Source of the DNA: Adiantum capillus-veneris | Lineage: Eukaryota; Streptophyta; Polypodiopsida; Polypodiales; Pteridaceae | Assembly (NCBI GenBank): GCA_014529385.2 | Contig: CM043970.1 | Location: 67,542,567 to 67,602,566 of the forward strand | Direction: 5' to 3' | Length of the DNA stretch: 60,000 nucleotides | Shown: positions 1 through 10,184 of the stretch, in pieces | Numbering within the stretch: position 1 is the stretch's first letter | How the letters are laid out: each line of letters opens with the position of its first letter | Notes under the pieces: generated by a model | Seen by the model: the letters and a program-made list of their open reading frames with translations, nothing else | The model's database searches: none | Told to the model about the DNA's origin: nothing | Translations under genes and position numbers: made by a program

Positions 1-3000
1 ATTTGCCTCGGGCCATGCACCAACCTTCTATTTCCATTTATCTGACAAGTGTGACAGCTTTTACACCAATGTTGAACATCCACATGCAAACTTGGCCAAA
101 CATACCCCGAAAGCAAAATCTTCTTCACAATTAATTCTTGGGCAAAATGACCACCACATGCCTCTTCATGCAAGCCTTTTAGAATGGCTGGAATTTCCTT
201 GATAGTTGGTACTCGTCTGCACACTTGATCCTTCCCTCTTTGATAGAGGGAGCCTTCTAGGAAGAGATATACGCTTGCCTTCTTCATGAGTCTCCTCTTC
301 TGAGCTTTTGTGAAGTCTGGTGGAAACTCACCCTCCAAAATGTAGCCAATGATGGGAGCCAATGACTCCAATCCCTGGTACCTCGGTTGCTTCACAGCAG
401 CCGCCACCATGATGACCTGCACTTCTTTCTTTACACATGCAACGGCTTGTTGTGCAAGTAAATCAGCATCTTCATTCTGTTTCCTAGGAATATGATATAG
501 TTGCACTTCTTCAAATTGATTAAACAATCTACGAATGGCATGAACTTTTGTCCGTAAGCTCTCATTCTTGCATGCCCAAATGCCTAAAATCTGTTTAACA
601 ATGAGAAGTGCATCTCCCTTTACCATGAGGCGTTGTATCCCTTGGCCAATGCACATCTTCAAACCATGAAGTAGAGTGTCATATTCTGCTTCATTGTTGC
701 TAGCTGAACTTGGTAGATTGAACATCTCTTTCATGACCACCTCTCCACTTGGGTTGAGCAACACTAGCCCTCCCCCTGCTTTTCCTGTGGCTCGACGAAA
801 AGCTCCATCAAAGAACAAAGTAAAAGCATTAGGAATACTTTTTGGTGGTGGCAATGGTAGGGTCTTTACTTCAGGCACCTTAATCTCCTTTTCGTGCACC
901 CTATAAGTGAGAATCCCTGCCAATTGTGCACGCACACTATCTTCTACCTTGAAAGAGTATTGAAACTCTTGCAACTCCATAATCCACTTTGAGATCCTAG
1001 TACTAAGATTCATTTGAGATGACACCCAAGGGAACAAATTTTCTGCAGTGAGAATTACAAAAGGTTTTGGTAGCAGGTAGGATCTAAACTTTCTCACCGC
1101 AAACATGAGAGAAAGCATCATGAGTTCTGCTTCTGTGTAGTCTCTCTCCAAAGCATTCATGACCCTACTAGCAAAGTAGATGGGTCGCATCCTTGTACTG
1201 TGGGGATCTTGTTGTAGCAACACAGCACCAATTGTTTCTTTCCCAGCATTAGAGCTAACAAAGAATGTGTACTCCCACCAAGGAGGCATGAGTGTTGGTA
1301 GCTCTGACAAAATGACTTTAATTTTACAAAAGTACTCTTCAAGCTCATCAGACCATGCAAATTCTACTTGTTGTGTCAACTTTTGCAAAGGGTGAAGTAA
1401 CTCCGAGGCTAAGTGAATGAAGCATGACATATACTTCACCTTTTGAATGAATGAGATGACCTCCTTAAGACTCTTGGGTGATGGTAGCTCAATAAGAGCC
1501 TTTGCCTTCGAAGGATCCACTTCAATGCCTTTGTAAGAAACTTTATGACCAAGCAAGATTACTTCATCCTCACCTATATGGCACTTGTCGGGGTTGAGTT
1601 GACCTCCCATGTCGTAGAGCTTCTTTAAACCTTTTTCTACCCTTTGTAGATGCAATGATTTTGAGCTATAAATACAGAAATCATCAATGAACACCCTAAT
1701 TGACTTTCCAAAGAATGCTTGAAATACCATATTCATGAAACGTTGGAATGTTGCAGGAGCATTTGTCAGACCAAATGGCATGACTCTAAAAGCATAACAA
1801 CCCCAAGGAGTGATAAAGGTTGTTTTCAATTGATCCTCCAGTGCAATCCCTATTTGAAAGTAACCTGAGTAACCATCGCACACAGTGTACTTCTCATGAC
1901 CAGCTACCTCATTTAGTATCTCATCCTGGAATGGGAGGGGAAAGTGATCTCTCTTTGTTGCCTCATTGAGGGGACGGTAATCCACACACACCCTCCACTT
2001 GCCGTTCTTCTTAGGAGTGACAACAACAGGAGAGACCCACTCTGAATTCTCCACTGGATAAATGAACCCTGCTGCTAGAAGCTTTCTTACCTCCTTGAGT
2101 AAAGCCTGCTCCTTGATGACTCCTAGCCTTCGTAGCTTCTGAGCCTTAGGTGTGGCCTCTGGCTTCAACTCAATTTTGTGTTGAACAGCATCTACTCCAC
2201 GCACATCGATGTAGTCTTTAGCAAAAAGCCTAGGAAACTTCCTTAGCACACATTTGAACTCCTCTCTTTCATCCTTTGTAAGTGTTGTTGATAGCATACC
2301 TTCCAGCATCCCTTCATCTTGATCACCTTCGTTCTCTTGAGGACCTACCTCCTCCAAGCCTTGACAATAGGTCTCTTGGTTGCTTGGCTTAAACCTTACC
2401 CCCATGACTTCGATGGAAGACTCCTCTTCAGTAATGCTGCCGCTACTTTCTTCTTCTGAAGTGCTATCGGTCCAACCTTCTTCCGTCTCACTTTGAGATG
2501 ATTCTTCATGGAGCTCCTCTTGGCGTTGCTCCTTCATGTCAAAGACAACCTTCTTGTGATTGTCATTCCTGCAAATTAGCTTTCCACTCTCCCAATCCTG
2601 CAAAGCTCGCATTTTCATAAGCCATGGTCTTTCTAGGATAAATGGGTAACCATTTCCCTTGGTAGACATGACATAGAAATCCACTACCTTCTTAATGCCA
2701 AAGGCCTCCACAAAAACATTTTTACAAATGCCTACGCACCTAGCCTTGCTATTGTTTGCCATCTTGACCCTAATTTCAGGTGTCTCATGGATGTGCATGC
2801 CTAGTTTTTGCATGAGTCCCTCTGTCATGATGCAAATTTGTGCACCCCCATCCACTAGACCTTTCCTAACCAATCTCCCTTTGATGTAACAGTCTAGCAC
2901 CGGTGTAATGTCCTCATTCATTTCAGCTTGTGCAATTTTTACAACAGGCACACTCTCTTTTACCTTTCTCCTAGTGCTAACTGCCCTTGTTAAATCCCTC

Positions 3001-4226
3001 CTAACTTGTGGACATAATGCAAGAAATTGAGGCCATGAAATATCAGGACCCTTACCTCTCATGTCTTCCAACAAGTTGTACGAAGCCATACCATGTCCAA
3101 GAGGGAAGTCTTGGAGGTTGATACGACGTCGAGTCCTCTTGGTTTCCTTGGTTCCCTTTGCCTTCTTGCCTTGTCCATGGTCACTCTGTGATGTGACTCC
3201 TTCTTTCTCTTTACCTTTTCCTCGGCCACGCTTAATTCCATTGGCTTCCATGTCAACCTCATTTGAATTTATCACCTCTACCACATGCACATTTGGATCT
3301 GGCAAAGGTGGAACTCCTTCTACCCCTTGTGGAGGTGGTCTTGGTCCATTTGGCCTTTGTAGAAGCCTTGGTTGCTGACCAGTTCCTTCACCTGCATTCA
3401 TCACTGGGTAATTCAAGTTAGGCCTCCCTGGCTCCCCACGGGGCCAAGGACAATTATACATCCCATGTCCAGACTCTCCGCAATTCCAACATTGCAAGAC
3501 TCTCCTAGGTCGTGGATCTCGCTCTTCAAACTTCTTTGCTTGTCCCTTTGGACCTACAGCTTGTGCAAGGTGAATTGACAGGCTGCTTAAAGATTCGTTT
3601 AACTTCTCAATTACTTCCGCCGTTATCTCAGGAAGCTCCCTCGATGTTGATTCTTGTGACTTACCTTTGGGTCTAAGACCTTCTATTGGAACCTCTCCCC
3701 TTAAGAACTTGAGTTTCCTATACTTCTCAGCAGCCCTAGTTTCAGCTGCATCAAAAGTAGCAGGTGCACCCGCCTCAACTTTTACCTTAAGGTCAGGAAA
3801 GAGTCCGGCTATGAACCTCTCCTTCTTTAAAAATTCTGCACCATCACCAGGGTTAGTAACATTTCGTATCCATAGAGCCCAAAGACGTAGAAACTCTTGC
3901 TTGTACAAGTAGTAGTCATCTAAGTCTTTTTGCTTATGAGAAACAATGTCTTGCCATAGTTTTTGAGTGTTTTGGGGATCAAAGAAGTATCTCTTAAAAC
4001 GATTCAAAACTTCTATGTAATTCCCCTTAACTTCCTTAGGCAAAGAGTCAAACCAAGTACTAGCATCTTTCCTAAGGACCACCTCAAACATTTCTACACG
4101 TTCTTGATCGGTTACTATCCTCTTGATACGGCAAGACATCTTGAAATTTGCTAAAAATAATTCTGCATCCTCTCCAGGCTCTCCAAAGAAAAGAGGATAT
4201 CCAGACATTTGGCGTTGGCTCTCCAT
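1..4226 (-). CDS. Ty3/gypsy gag-pro-pol polyprotein, Tat-like, partial (runs off left edge)
   Basis: One frame is open from an ATG at 4226 to the window edge, about 1,408 codons; an in-frame TAA lies just upstream at 4239-4241. Order seen: retrotransposon gag domain (residues about 45-140), CCHC knuckle CWNCGESGHGMYNC (about 241-254), retropepsin motif DGGA (about 459) with a later ILERPW, reverse transcriptase (about 706-900) with CVDYR and catalytic FIDDF (846-850), an RNase H after RT (about 966-1070), a second RNase H (about 1133-1262) with FFDGA, NNEAEY, GDALLIV and DADLLA, then the integrase zinc-finger region GGHF...CKSCHTC (about 1355-1400). The RT-linked RNase H lacks clear catalytic aspartates, while the second has all four acidic residues. 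That combination is known from the Tat lineage. The rest of integrase and the 3' LTR lie outside. The uninterrupted frame suggests a recent, possibly autonomous copy. Confidence 0.93.
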   Translation of the reverse strand, partial: MESQRQMSGYPLFFGEPGEDAELFLANFKMSCRIKRIVTDQERVEMFEVVLRKDASTWFDSLPKEVKGNYIEVLNRFKRYFFDPQNTQKLWQDIVSHKQKDLDDYYLYKQEFLRLWALWIRNVTNPGDGAEFLKKERFIAGLFPDLKVKVEAGAPATFDAAETRAAEKYRKLKFLRGEVPIEGLRPKGKSQESTSRELPEITAEVIEKLNESLSSLSIHLAQAVGPKGQAKKFEERDPRPRRVLQCWNCGESGHGMYNCPWPRGEPGRPNLNYPVMNAGEGTGQQPRLLQRPNGPRPPPQGVEGVPPLPDPNVHVVEVINSNEVDMEANGIKRGRGKGKEKEGVTSQSDHGQGKKAKGTKETKRTRRRINLQDFPLGHGMASYNLLEDMRGKGPDISWPQFLALCPQVRRDLTRAVSTRRKVKESVPVVKIAQAEMNEDITPVLDCYIKGRLVRKGLVDGGAQICIMTEGLMQKLGMHIHETPEIRVKMANNSKARCVGICKNVFVEAFGIKKVVDFYVMSTKGNGYPFILERPWLMKMRALQDWESGKLICRNDNHKKVVFDMKEQRQEELHEESSQSETEEGWTDSTSEEESSGSITEEESSIEVMGVRFKPSNQETYCQGLEEVGPQENEGDQDEGMLEGMLSTTLTKDEREEFKCVLRKFPRLFAKDYIDVRGVDAVQHKIELKPEATPKAQKLRRLGVIKEQALLKEVRKLLAAGFIYPVENSEWVSPVVVTPKKNGKWRVCVDYRPLNEATKRDHFPLPFQDEILNEVAGHEKYTVCDGYSGYFQIGIALEDQLKTTFITPWGCYAFRVMPFGLTNAPATFQRFMNMVFQAFFGKSIRVFIDDFCIYSSKSLHLQRVEKGLKKLYDMGGQLNPDKCHIGEDEVILLGHKVSYKGIEVDPSKAKALIELPSPKSLKEVISFIQKVKYMSCFIHLASELLHPLQKLTQQVEFAWSDELEEYFCKIKVILSELPTLMPPWWEYTFFVSSNAGKETIGAVLLQQDPHSTRMRPIYFASRVMNALERDYTEAELMMLSLMFAVRKFRSYLLPKPFVILTAENLFPWVSSQMNLSTRISKWIMELQEFQYSFKVEDSVRAQLAGILTYRVHEKEIKVPEVKTLPLPPPKSIPNAFTLFFDGAFRRATGKAGGGLVLLNPSGEVVMKEMFNLPSSASNNEAEYDTLLHGLKMCIGQGIQRLMVKGDALLIVKQILGIWACKNESLRTKVHAIRRLFNQFEEVQLYHIPRKQNEDADLLAQQAVACVKKEVQVIMVAAAVKQPRYQGLESLAPIIGYILEGEFPPDFTKAQKRRLMKKASVYLFLEGSLYQRGKDQVCRRVPTIKEIPAILKGLHEEACGGHFAQELIVKKILLSGYVWPSLHVDVQHWCKSCHTCQINGNRRLVHGPRQ

Positions 4227-4275
4227 TATTATGAAAGATTACAACACGAGTTACAATAAGGGATACAATAGAGAT

Positions 4276-4734
4276 CTAGAACCACTTGCCTGCAAATGAA
4301 GAAGTGAGAAAATACCACTCTAGGTTTTCTTCTTCAGCTATCCAAGCTTCAATAAGGTCTCGATTTGTTTGATCAAAACAAAAGGGTAGACTATTGATGA
4401 GCTCTAAGAAGGGTTGAAATTCTTCAAAGCTAAGGCGATAAACAGAAATCTCTAGAACTTCATTTTCTGGATCCAAAAGAGCAACCACGTCCCAAGTGAT
4501 AAATTGCACTTGCTCTACAATTCCCAATGCACAAGCGGTTTGTATAAAAACTAGATCTTCATGCTCGTCGAAGGCCGTGAGAAAGTAGCAATTGACTAGG
4601 AGCTCCTTTCCTTCGAGTTCCACACAGTCGGAGTGAGGCAACCCTCTCACAATTTCATAAAGAACATCCTCATCAAGTCCGATCAAGTTTGCAAGATTTA
4701 AAGACTCCACTTGTGCTACAAAATTCCTGGACAA
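4276..4734 (-). CDS. Leader ORF D upstream of gag, paralogue of ORF C
   Basis: An open frame of about 150 codons ends 49 bp before the gag ATG. No ATG occurs at its 5' end (the frame opens after a TGA at 4759-4761), so it is a broken gene, a non-ATG ORF, or a piece joined by splicing. The product would be acidic and has no domain I recognise. It shares an ordered set of motifs with the next ORF upstream: FIQ, CAL, a Trp about 15 residues later, YRLSFEEF, NSLPF and RDL. The pair therefore looks like an old tandem duplication. Lying between primer site and gag, it occupies the position where some Tat/Ogre elements carry an extra ORF1. Any function is unknown. Confidence 0.5.
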   Translation of the reverse strand: MSRNFVAQVESLNLANLIGLDEDVLYEIVRGLPHSDCVELEGKELLVNCYFLTAFDEHEDLVFIQTACALGIVEQVQFITWDVVALLDPENEVLEISVYRLSFEEFQPFLELINSLPFCFDQTNRDLIEAWIAEEENLEWYFLTSSFAGKWF

Positions 4735-4780
4735 AAACTCCTTAGGATTATGGTTAAATCATTCAAAAGCATAAAGAGAT

Positions 4781-5167
4781 TTACAATGTCTCTATGAACA
4801 AAGTGTCATAGAAAGTAGAGAAGGATGAGAATTTATACAAATTTGCAATCTTCTCTATGCTCTCTTTATTAAGACAAGCTCTGAATAGCTCCCTATCTCC
4901 TTTGTTGAAAGCGAAAGGAAGACTATTATTAAGACGCAAATGAGGGAAAAATTCACCAAATGTGAGTCTATGAAGCATGAACTCTGGCCGCAAGTTTCCT
5001 GAAGAGTCTTCCTCAATGGTGAAATGCACTCGCCAAACGCCAAATTTCACTCTATTTGCCAATCTTAGGGCACACACTAGTTGGATGAATGCGCGGTCTT
5101 CCTTAGTGCCCAACAACAAGAGGAAAATGGAATCCACGCGTAGGACCTTCCGTCTTAACTTCACCAC
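4781..5167 (-). CDS. Leader ORF C upstream of gag, paralogue of ORF D
   Basis: An open frame of about 128 codons, 46 bp upstream of ORF D and in a different frame. It also lacks an ATG near its 5' end (in-frame TGA at 5186-5188). It shares AFIQ, VCAL, a Trp, HRLTFGEFFP, NNSLPF and RELF with ORF D in the same order and spacing. No known family is recognised. Conservation of motif spacing suggests past protein-level constraint, but loss of start codons suggests decay or an unseen splice. Confidence 0.45.
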   Translation of the reverse strand: MVKLRRKVLRVDSIFLLLLGTKEDRAFIQLVCALRLANRVKFGVWRVHFTIEEDSSGNLRPEFMLHRLTFGEFFPHLRLNNSLPFAFNKGDRELFRACLNKESIEKIANLYKFSSFSTFYDTLFIETL

Positions 5168-5336
5168 CCTACTTGCTCCTGCAACTCAATTGGTAATAGA
5201 GCTAGATCTCTAAGGATTGAACTTTCACTGCACACACATTCCCAGTTAGAACAAATGATCGTTTTTTTGTTTCTTGTAACAACTTGGACAAAGAAAAAAC
5301 AAACATACACACTACTTTGCCAGGCTGCACTTCATT

Positions 5337-5555
5337 TTAAAATAAAATGAACACATGTACATCAAAAGAAGTGTGGTAGTTGATGAGAGGTAGAATGACA
5401 GGGTTTGGTGATGCAAGAATTTCTCCTGCTCTTTGGGCACCAAACATGAACACCATTCGTTGTTGAAAATGGATCTTTCTACTAATTGCAACGTTTATTC
5501 TAATGTGTGGAGTAAAATGAAAGGGAAAAACCTCTATTCCTGGGCCATTATCCAT
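5337..5555 (-). CDS. Leader ORF B, 72 codons, paralogue of ORF A
   Basis: ATG-to-stop ORF between the primer site and ORF C. Its C-terminal 50 residues align without gaps to ORF A, with about 24 identities by eye: FQ, EI-ASxNP, ILPLI-Y, S-DV and a terminal F-LF. Gap-free alignment after substantial divergence argues that both were translated. The product is small and hydrophobic toward its C terminus. No family is recognised. Confidence 0.45.
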   Translation of the reverse strand: MDNGPGIEVFPFHFTPHIRINVAISRKIHFQQRMVFMFGAQRAGEILASPNPVILPLINYHTSFDVHVFILF

Positions 5556-5576
5556 GGCCTATGCATGTCCTAATGC

Positions 5577-5789
5577 TTAAAACAAAACAAAAATATAGAC
5601 GTCCAAACTAAGGTCGTACCTAATGAGAGGCAAAATAAAAGGATTTACTGAAGCGTTTATCTCGGCCAACCTAAGAGGACCTAAAATTCTATGAATGACA
5701 CGTTGAAATTGTAACTTAGTACTAACAATTATGTGTACCTTTTGCCTTGCAATGGGAATGAAGGGATCATACAAAGCTTCGTGATTCAT
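5577..5789 (-). CDS. Leader ORF A, 70 codons, paralogue of ORF B
   Basis: First ATG ORF after the primer-binding site, ending 21 bp before ORF B. It shares the pattern EINASVNP...ILPLIRY...SLDV...LF with ORF B. It could be a small accessory protein, an upstream ORF affecting gag translation, or a remnant of an Ogre-like ORF1. Only the paralogy is visible; function is not. Confidence 0.45.
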   Translation of the reverse strand: MNHEALYDPFIPIARQKVHIIVSTKLQFQRVIHRILGPLRLAEINASVNPFILPLIRYDLSLDVYIFVLF

Positions 5790-5842
5790 GCAAACTACTT
5801 GACTATGCTAAAGGTTGATTCTACACAAAAATACACAAGCCG

Positions 5843-5860
5843 TCCTCCGTGGGGGCACCA
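5843..5860 (-). other. Primer-binding site of the left gypsy element
   Basis: Read on the minus strand, TGGTGCCCCCACGGAGGA begins 3 nt inside the LTR end. That is the position and TGG start expected for pairing with the 3' CCA of a tRNA. I could not name the tRNA with confidence. Confidence 0.6.
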
Positions 5861-6122
5861 ATTTGAGGCGGTCCGGGGCGGGCAATAAGAAGAGTGGCCT
5901 CTAGACACCCTTCAAGGCTCCCATGTTGCTCAATGGGGCTGGGGCACAACACAACACAAACCAAAACAACAAACCCACTGCCAAATCCCAACTACACAAG
6001 GGGCACCACCTAGTTTAAGAGCGAACTAGGACGCAAAAGAGGAGAATCGTTAGAGCAACCCACAAACAAGCAAGGAATTTACACTAACCCTAACACCAAT
6101 GGAATACTCTCACACACTAAAA

Positions 6123-6125
<3 letters not shown>

Positions 6126-6164
<39 letters not shown>

Positions 6165-6190
6165 TGAGATAGAGAGAGAGAGAGAGAGAT
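6126..6190. repeat. (GA)n microsatellite
   Basis: Two GA runs separated by ATAGTGAGATA, within the putative LTR. Confidence 0.95.
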
Positions 6191-6850
6191 AGTGCTCGGG
6201 CTGCTTTGAAACGTATCGGCGATGATCAAGCAAACACAACTATATATTTAAGAAAGAGAGAGAAAGGGGGAGGGGGTGCTTGTTGCATTAATACCTTCTT
6301 ACAAATCTGTCATGACAAATCAAAGTGAGATTAGTACTTGTTCAACATAGCTTGCGTAAATTTCACCACAACACATCACAAGAAAAGCCACCCCAATCAC
6401 TGTCTTAAGGCCAGGGGAGTCCTCTCCACCCTGTCGCCCTCTTACAGTATGTGGGATTTATGGCTAGATTGATGACAACACCAGAGTAAAGCTATCAAGA
6501 ACTTAGCAAAAAAAACACCAAGACACTTACGCATCATTGTTGTCCATTACTTCACGTTGGAAGGGAGACAAAGTATCCAAGCTTAGTCCAAATCCACCCT
6601 CCTTGATTCAGCGAATGTTGGGCTTACACTAGTAGGAGAAATGATAGATTTCCTACTCTCAATTGAATGATCACTCTCTCTCTTACAATGGCATAGATTT
6701 CCCTTGCTAATCCCCTATTACAACACATGCACATGCATAAGACAATGAGCTTCCACTCAAGAGCTCCTTCTAGAGAGGTTGAGCTTGGCTTCTCAAGCTA
6801 TAGCATAGTGCTCTTGCTTATGGCTCCCCCCTTTTATGCTAGCTACACCC

Positions 6851-6860
6851 TCCTTTTATA
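6851..6860 (-). promoter_or_regulatory. TATA box of the gypsy LTR
   Basis: Minus strand reads TATAAAAGGA, about 1 kb upstream of the primer site and inside the putative LTR. It is a good core-promoter match for leftward transcription of the polyprotein. Confidence 0.5.
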
Positions 6861-7290
6861 GCAATTTTGAAGGCTAGGGTTACTCCTCTAACCATGGTTG
6901 GGTTAGATTTTCAGCAATTTATCTAATTTCTTTTTCTTGGAATTATCAAGAAGTTGGTGGGGAAAGAGAGAGGAGAGAAATGGAGGTGATAGGACTTTTC
7001 ATAGTGGGTTAGTGTTAGTAGAGTTAGTATTAATTTACAAATGGAATTGGATATTTACAATGGGAGTATCCATGTAGGATACAAATAAGGAAGAAAAACT
7101 CTTAAGAGGTAAGAAAAGGTGGATTTCTTACAAGGTTGATACTCCAAGTGTCTTGAGTAGGGCCAATTTTGACGCTTGTTGTCGATCCACTAGCTTTGAC
7201 GGTACATTTTTTCTCCACTCTTGACCTTCCTTGAGAGACAAGGTAATTGAAGCTGAGTAATCAACCACCATGATGCTGTCTTTTAAGAGA

Positions 7291-8578
7291 AGGGGCTGAA
7301 TTTTGTGGTTTTTTGATAGATATGGGTAATTTGGAGGAGGAAAAATAAGACTAGGTGGTCAATTTTGGAATGGAATTGTGTGTGGGAGGTATGAGTTCAC
7401 CATGGTTTCTCTTATTCTTCAAGGTTGAGGAGAAGGTGAGTAGTGTGCAGAGAGGAGTGGTGAGAGAGATGGGGATGATGAGTGGAGAAGTGTGTGTGAA
7501 AGAGGAAAATGATAAAGTGGAAGAGAGAGTGTGGTTGCATAGCATGGGAAAATTGGGGTCCACTAAAAAAATCATAGCTCACAGCTGGTAGCTCCAAAAA
7601 TCATGAAAAACTTTGGGGTGATTATTCAGAGCGTGGGCTATATTTTCTCTTTTGACCACCGCTCCAAATTCGGAGTGGAGATAGGTGCCAAAATTCTCAC
7701 CAAAAAGCCTGTTTTTTATGCCTGCAAAAGTCTTTTAGTGGCCCCCTCCTTTGTTGAATTTGTACAATGCATCCAAGAGTGAGCCCCTCCTTTGTCATAT
7801 TATAATACCAAGCATTCAAGTTGCCCTTGACCCATGCATGGAGGAGGATTATTGGTGAAATAAGAAATATATACATGGTGGGACTAGTGTATGGACTATT
7901 CATGGACTTTAGCTCAATGAGCACATGGTGTTAGAATAATGAGTAAAAATAATAATAAAAATATGGAGGAGTTATGGATATGGAAAGATATTGGAATCAT
8001 ATGATATGGTCCCTCCTTGAATTATTTTGGGTGAAAGAGGAAAAGGTATGCAAGTAAATAATATAATAAAAGTAACCAATGAGTAGAAATCAATTTTTTG
8101 TTTTCACGAGGGTGAGGGTGAAAATGTGGGAGTGATTTGTGTAAAGGAAAAATATGAGGTTAGAGTATGTACATATTGGCAAAAAAATAAAAAATAAAAA
8201 AATATAATTATGGTGTAAGAGGATGAAAGAAGGTGTACATAGGTTTAATAAAACACACACCTAAGTAGAAATATTTAAATAAAATACCAAAATAATTATA
8301 AAAAATCCCTATATTTAGGCCATATATACAATGAAATATTTACACACAAAGAGGCCATAATATACTTTTATTTTTTTATTTTTATTTTTATTTTTATTTG
8401 GCTCACCTAGCCCAATGACTAGCTAGCTGAGGGTTTTTAAGAAGATATGGAAAAAGTCCCGTGACTCACTCACGCCTATGTACAGTGAAATGGTAGGGAT
8501 AGCCACAGTGTTTGGGTGATTTTGGTAGGGTGAGGTAACTCACTGTGGCAATTACAAAGAGCCGAAAAAATGACTATC
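7291..8578. other. No gene recognised; AT-rich spacer
   Basis: Short open frames here look like chance. It contains a T/A low-complexity tract (about 8348-8398) and the outer part of, or flank to, the left gypsy LTR. Nothing else is supported. Confidence 0.5.
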
Positions 8579-8706
8579 AGTATATAAGGTACCTAGGTCA
8601 TTTTGTTAAAAGACTTTTATCATAATCAAAACTTAGCGTTGCCGTCTACTGTGTGTGATAGAGAAAGAGAGTGAGTGTGAGCTTCATCCTCTCGCTACGG
8701 CCGGCT
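8579..8706 (+). mobile_element. 5' LTR, first segment (from TATA box)
   Basis: Closely matches 22509-22636 in the 3' LTR, beginning at AGTATATAAGG and ending where the Mutator-like element was inserted. Upstream bases no longer match the 3' LTR, so the first about 218 bp of U3 are absent. Confidence 0.85.
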
Positions 8707-9913
8707 GAGGCTTTCTAATCAGCAAGCAAAGAAAATCGAGCGAAGCCAATTTCCGAGCAAATATGAGCAACACCCTTGACAAATTCATGAGAGCACAAGG
8801 TATATTGAAGAAACGTGTGGTTGTCCTGCTCCAATATCTCCATAGCATTCACTAATATTGGTCTAGATCTTCGAACACTTTTACCCGGCACCAGACCTTT
8901 AAATAAGTCACCACTTCCAATATCTCCTCATCAGTCACTAATATTGGTCTAGATCTTCAAACATGATCAAGAGCATAAACATGCTCTCCTATATTATTTT
9001 TTCTACGCTCAAGCTTAACATGATCTTTGTCATCAATGTCAAATGATTCTTAATAGTGTCAACTTTGATCTCATGCACATGACTATGAAGGTAGTCGCCT
9101 TCTAGCCAAGAGTAAGAAAAGAAAAGCATCACAATCACTAGATGTAGACCGCTAGGTTGGCGCGGGAGGAATGAATGGGGTTGGAGAGGGTGTTGGTGGA
9201 AAGCGAGAGGATAGTGATGGTGCCGTAGATGTTTCGAAGGAGGTGGAAGAGGTTAGCAAGGGAGGTGGAGATATTGGATCAGAGGTTACAGAGGACGTGG
9301 AGTTGGAGATGGTGTTAGAAAGTCTACCAAGTAGATGGGATCAATATCTGAGGTCGAGGTGGCACACACCGTCCATCTATTCTCGGTGGCTAGAACTCAA
9401 CATCTACGGTCCGTAGCGTTGCTCTTGTAGCTGTACCATGGGAAAATAGAGCAGCTATTTTAGCAATATGGGAAAATGAGGAAAGGGCCACTTGCAAGTT
9501 GGCAGGCTCCATGGCCATGGATTACCTCAACTTGTGAGTATTTATCGAAGCTAATGTAGGAAAACTTACATTACATGTTAAAGATCAACGAGCATTGCCA
9601 GTTTTGATTAATAATCTCACCTTTTTCTTTAAAAGCCTTGGCTTTGGTTCAATATTAGGGAGCTTGACATCATGGCAGCCATCTAGTAGCCGGGGTCTCG
9701 AGACATACCCTTTGAATGCCCCGCATCGTGCTCGTCAAACGACCTTATGAGCAATGCAAGTATGCTTTGTCCGTATTCACCGAGGGGAAAAAAATTTAGA
9801 GGGAGAGAGGATCAAAGTTGAAGAAGGAGAGCTTGGGATAACGGCCTGTGGGCAAGCATTCAGTTGGTGAAGAATGTTAAGGATCTAGAGAGCATGTGAT
9901 TCAAAAGAAGGGG

Positions 9914-9914
9914 G

Positions 9915-9942
<28 letters not shown>
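9914..9942. repeat. (GA)n microsatellite
   Basis: Pure GA dinucleotide run inside the Mutator-like element. Confidence 0.9.
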
Positions 9943-9945
<3 letters not shown>

Positions 9946-10184
9946 AGGCTTCAAGAAGTTGCCTAGGAGAAAGAGCGCATGAAGAAGCTAGGAAGGAAGC
10001 TCTTGGGTGGGGATCTACTTGTGCTCATATGTCGTGGAATAGCAGGCCTGCAGCTTTGCTAATTATCAAGCTCTTGTGCTTCTTCAAGCTGAATACTCTC
10101 TTGCACTTCTCAAGTTCTCTACCTGTTTAGTCGGAAAGGTGGGAAGAAGTAGTTGCTTTCCAGCTGCCTGGTTTCGCCGCCACC

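Larger units (their letters stand above)
5864..7290 (-). mobile_element. 5' LTR of the left gypsy element (outer end uncertain)
   Basis: The inner end is placed at the TG/CA terminus next to the primer site. The block contains a GA microsatellite and a TATA box, consistent with U3-R-U5 read leftward. The outer boundary is only approximate because the partner LTR lies outside the window. No gene is seen in this stretch. Confidence 0.5.

Noticed and set aside
7351-7591. Overlapping ORFs of 60-78 codons on both strands
   Set aside because: Low-complexity GA/TG-rich sequence, no domain, and opposite-strand overlap suggests chance.
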